A DNA stretch of 5,306 bases, taken from positions 318 to 5,623 of the forward strand of contig DLMG01000371.1 of NCBI GenBank assembly GCA_002479245.1, given 5' to 3'. The notes beneath the pieces were generated by a model. The model did not search any database and was not told the DNA's origin. It worked only from the letters and a program-made list of their open reading frames with translations. Below, one piece after another: positions 4,330-5,306 of this stretch. The position numbers and the translations under genes were made by a program. How positions within the stretch are numbered: position 1 is the stretch's first letter; each line of letters begins with the position of its first letter. The stretch is from Verrucomicrobia subdivision 3 bacterium UBA7542. GTDB taxonomy: Bacteria; Verrucomicrobiota; Verrucomicrobiia; Limisphaerales; UBA11358.

Positions 4330-4575
4330 ATGGCCCTCATCAAATGTCATGAATGCGGTGGACAAATCAGCGACCATGCGAAGAATTGTTCCCAATGCGG
4401 CGCACCGGTCATCGCCACCATCAAACGGAAGCAGAAAGCGGCGCTCATAGGTTTTGGCGTCCGGTTGGGTTTCGCAGCCATCTTTGCCATCATTATTTGG
4501 ATTACCTTTCACCGATTCATGGACAAGGCAATGGCCCCGCTAAAAGCGATGCATCAACAGCAGCAATCGCACTAA
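4330..4575 (+). CDS. Small zinc-ribbon membrane protein (81 aa)
   Basis: The N-terminus reads MALIKCHECGGQISDHAKNC followed by SQCGAPV, a zinc ribbon with two CxxC knuckles (C6, C9, C20, C23; ten residues between the pairs) of the type found at the head of many small bacterial membrane proteins. A basic linker (IKRKQK, 31-36) is followed by one hydrophobic segment (about 38-60, AALIGFGVRLGFAAIFAIII then WITF) and a short tail of Met, Lys and Gln. The basic linker before the segment predicts the zinc ribbon in the cytoplasm. The function is unknown; such ribbons usually mediate protein contact rather than catalysis. The start is the only ATG before the first knuckle, and its Shine-Dalgarno site is poor. 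The next gene begins 64 bases downstream on the same strand with no terminator between, so the two may share a transcript. Confidence 0.8.
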   Translation: MALIKCHECGGQISDHAKNCSQCGAPVIATIKRKQKAALIGFGVRLGFAAIFAIIIWITFHRFMDKAMAPLKAMHQQQQSH

Positions 4576-4639
4576 TTTTTCAAACTGATTGCGCTAAAAC
4601 CAAAATTATTGAAACAGGGAAACCAGACGCAGACCTAAA

Positions 4640-5305
4640 ATGAAATACTTTGCCATCGTCCTCTGTATAGGGGCTGCTTGTGCCTTTGCCCAAACGAACG
4701 AGCCGATACTCGCTCAAATCAAAATTGCCGCCGACGCGGGTGATCCGGTCGCACAAGACAAGATGGGCGCGGTTTACGACACGGCGAACGCAGAAGCCTG
4801 GTTTCGGAAGGCCGCAGAACAGGGCTATGTCCATTCGGAAGGGCGGCTTGGGAATATGTTGCTCATGCGGAGCCGTATAACTTTTGTTCTTAAACCATCC
4901 GCCCGCGCTGCCATTGAGCCGGAGGCGCTAAAATGGATCATCCTTGCCGCCAATCAGGGTGATAAGCAGGGGCAGGCTGACTTTGCGAGTATTTATCTTG
5001 AGGGCAAGCTGGTAAAACAGGATTTGATTGAAGCCTATAAATGGGGGGAGTTGTCCTTTGAAAATCCACAGCAGGAATTTATAGTATTTTCAGGTGATTC
5101 CATCCGTAACGCGGCGATCCTGAAAATGAATGCCGATCAAATTGCGGAAGCGCGCAAGCGCGTCGCTGCGTTTGCCCCGCACAAGCCGCAGCAATCCGAT
5201 CTGCCGGAACCCGCTTGGGTCCAGAAAATCAAACTTGTCGGCATGAGTGGCACGCCCGACCATCGTCTTGCCCTCATCAATAATAAGCCGGAACCATGCA
5301 GTTGA
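4640..5305 (+). CDS. Exported Sel1-repeat protein (221 aa in this frame, C-terminus doubtful)
   Basis: Residues 1-17 form a signal peptide (MKYFAIVLCIGAACAFA, then Q18), so the product is periplasmic or lipid-independent secreted. Residues about 24-140 hold Sel1-like helical repeats. These include IKIAADAGDPVAQDKMGAVY, AEAWFRKAAEQGYVHSEGRL and LKWIILAANQGDKQGQADFA with SIYLEGKLVKQ, then the start of another (LIEAYKWGEL). Such alpha-alpha repeats act as protein-binding scaffolds. Residues 165-180 are helical (ADQIAEARKRVAAF). From PAWVQKIKLVGMSGTPDHRL to ALINNK the sequence looks like the first strands of a further small beta domain, but the frame stops at TGA 5303-5305 after only PEPCS. The frame shifted by two reads TMQL from 5293 and stays open to the window end. 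So either the gene ends here or an indel near 5289 broke a longer protein. No strong ribosome site precedes the ATG. Confidence 0.8.
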   Translation: MKYFAIVLCIGAACAFAQTNEPILAQIKIAADAGDPVAQDKMGAVYDTANAEAWFRKAAEQGYVHSEGRLGNMLLMRSRITFVLKPSARAAIEPEALKWIILAANQGDKQGQADFASIYLEGKLVKQDLIEAYKWGELSFENPQQEFIVFSGDSIRNAAILKMNADQIAEARKRVAAFAPHKPQQSDLPEPAWVQKIKLVGMSGTPDHRLALINNKPEPCS

Positions 5306-5306
5306 G

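Noticed and set aside
4139..4512. Overlapping frames on both strands around the zinc-ribbon gene
   Set aside because: They run through the terminator and the REP-like hairpin, and the zinc-ribbon frame alone shows ordered CxxC motifs and a membrane segment.

Overview
The window looks like chromosomal DNA from a Gram-negative bacterium, most likely of the Verrucomicrobia/PVC group. This is inferred from the protein types (a short helical plus fibronectin-III protein, a Sel1-repeat exported protein, and a trypsin-like peptidase remnant with an FQISVPVQPGNSGG-type core), the weak Shine-Dalgarno sites, and the GC-rich palindromic intergenic repeats. No rRNA, tRNA, CRISPR or transposase gene was seen.

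Left part, minus strand (1-2591). The window opens with the first 24 codons of gap (type I glyceraldehyde-3-phosphate dehydrogenase), preceded by a plausible sigma-70-type promoter. Upstream of it, at 154-489, lies a decayed piece of a trypsin-like serine peptidase. It keeps the nucleophile motif GNSGG but has no start, no His/Asp part, apparent frameshifts and a shortened C-terminus. It abuts, in the same frame and across a single TGA, a 428-residue exported coiled-coil protein of unknown function (490-1776). Upstream of that is a 239-residue protein (1872-2591) that resembles the uracil-DNA-glycosylase fold. These two genes are AT-rich, whereas the protease remnant and the genes on the right are GC-rich, so 490 to about 2600 looks like an acquired block.

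Middle (2592-3500). About 900 bases lie between divergent genes, with no convincing gene but much structure. There is a run of GC-rich hairpins (2709-2989). Its core at 2788-2941 is a symmetric nest of four related palindromes in the order A-B-B'-A', with compensatory stem changes. An array of roughly 21-bp palindromic units follows (3109-3353), bounded by 10-bp direct repeats. Next comes a good match to a sigma-54 (-24/-12) promoter at 3403-3419, pointing at the gene that follows.

Right part, plus strand (3501-5305). A 203-residue helical plus fibronectin-III protein is followed by a strong intrinsic terminator and a REP-like hairpin. Then come a small zinc-ribbon membrane protein and an exported Sel1-repeat protein whose frame closes one base before the window ends. 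The last two may be cotranscribed (64-base gap). No common pathway joins the genes. The most unusual content is the structured intergenic DNA and the sigma-54-type promoter beside it.
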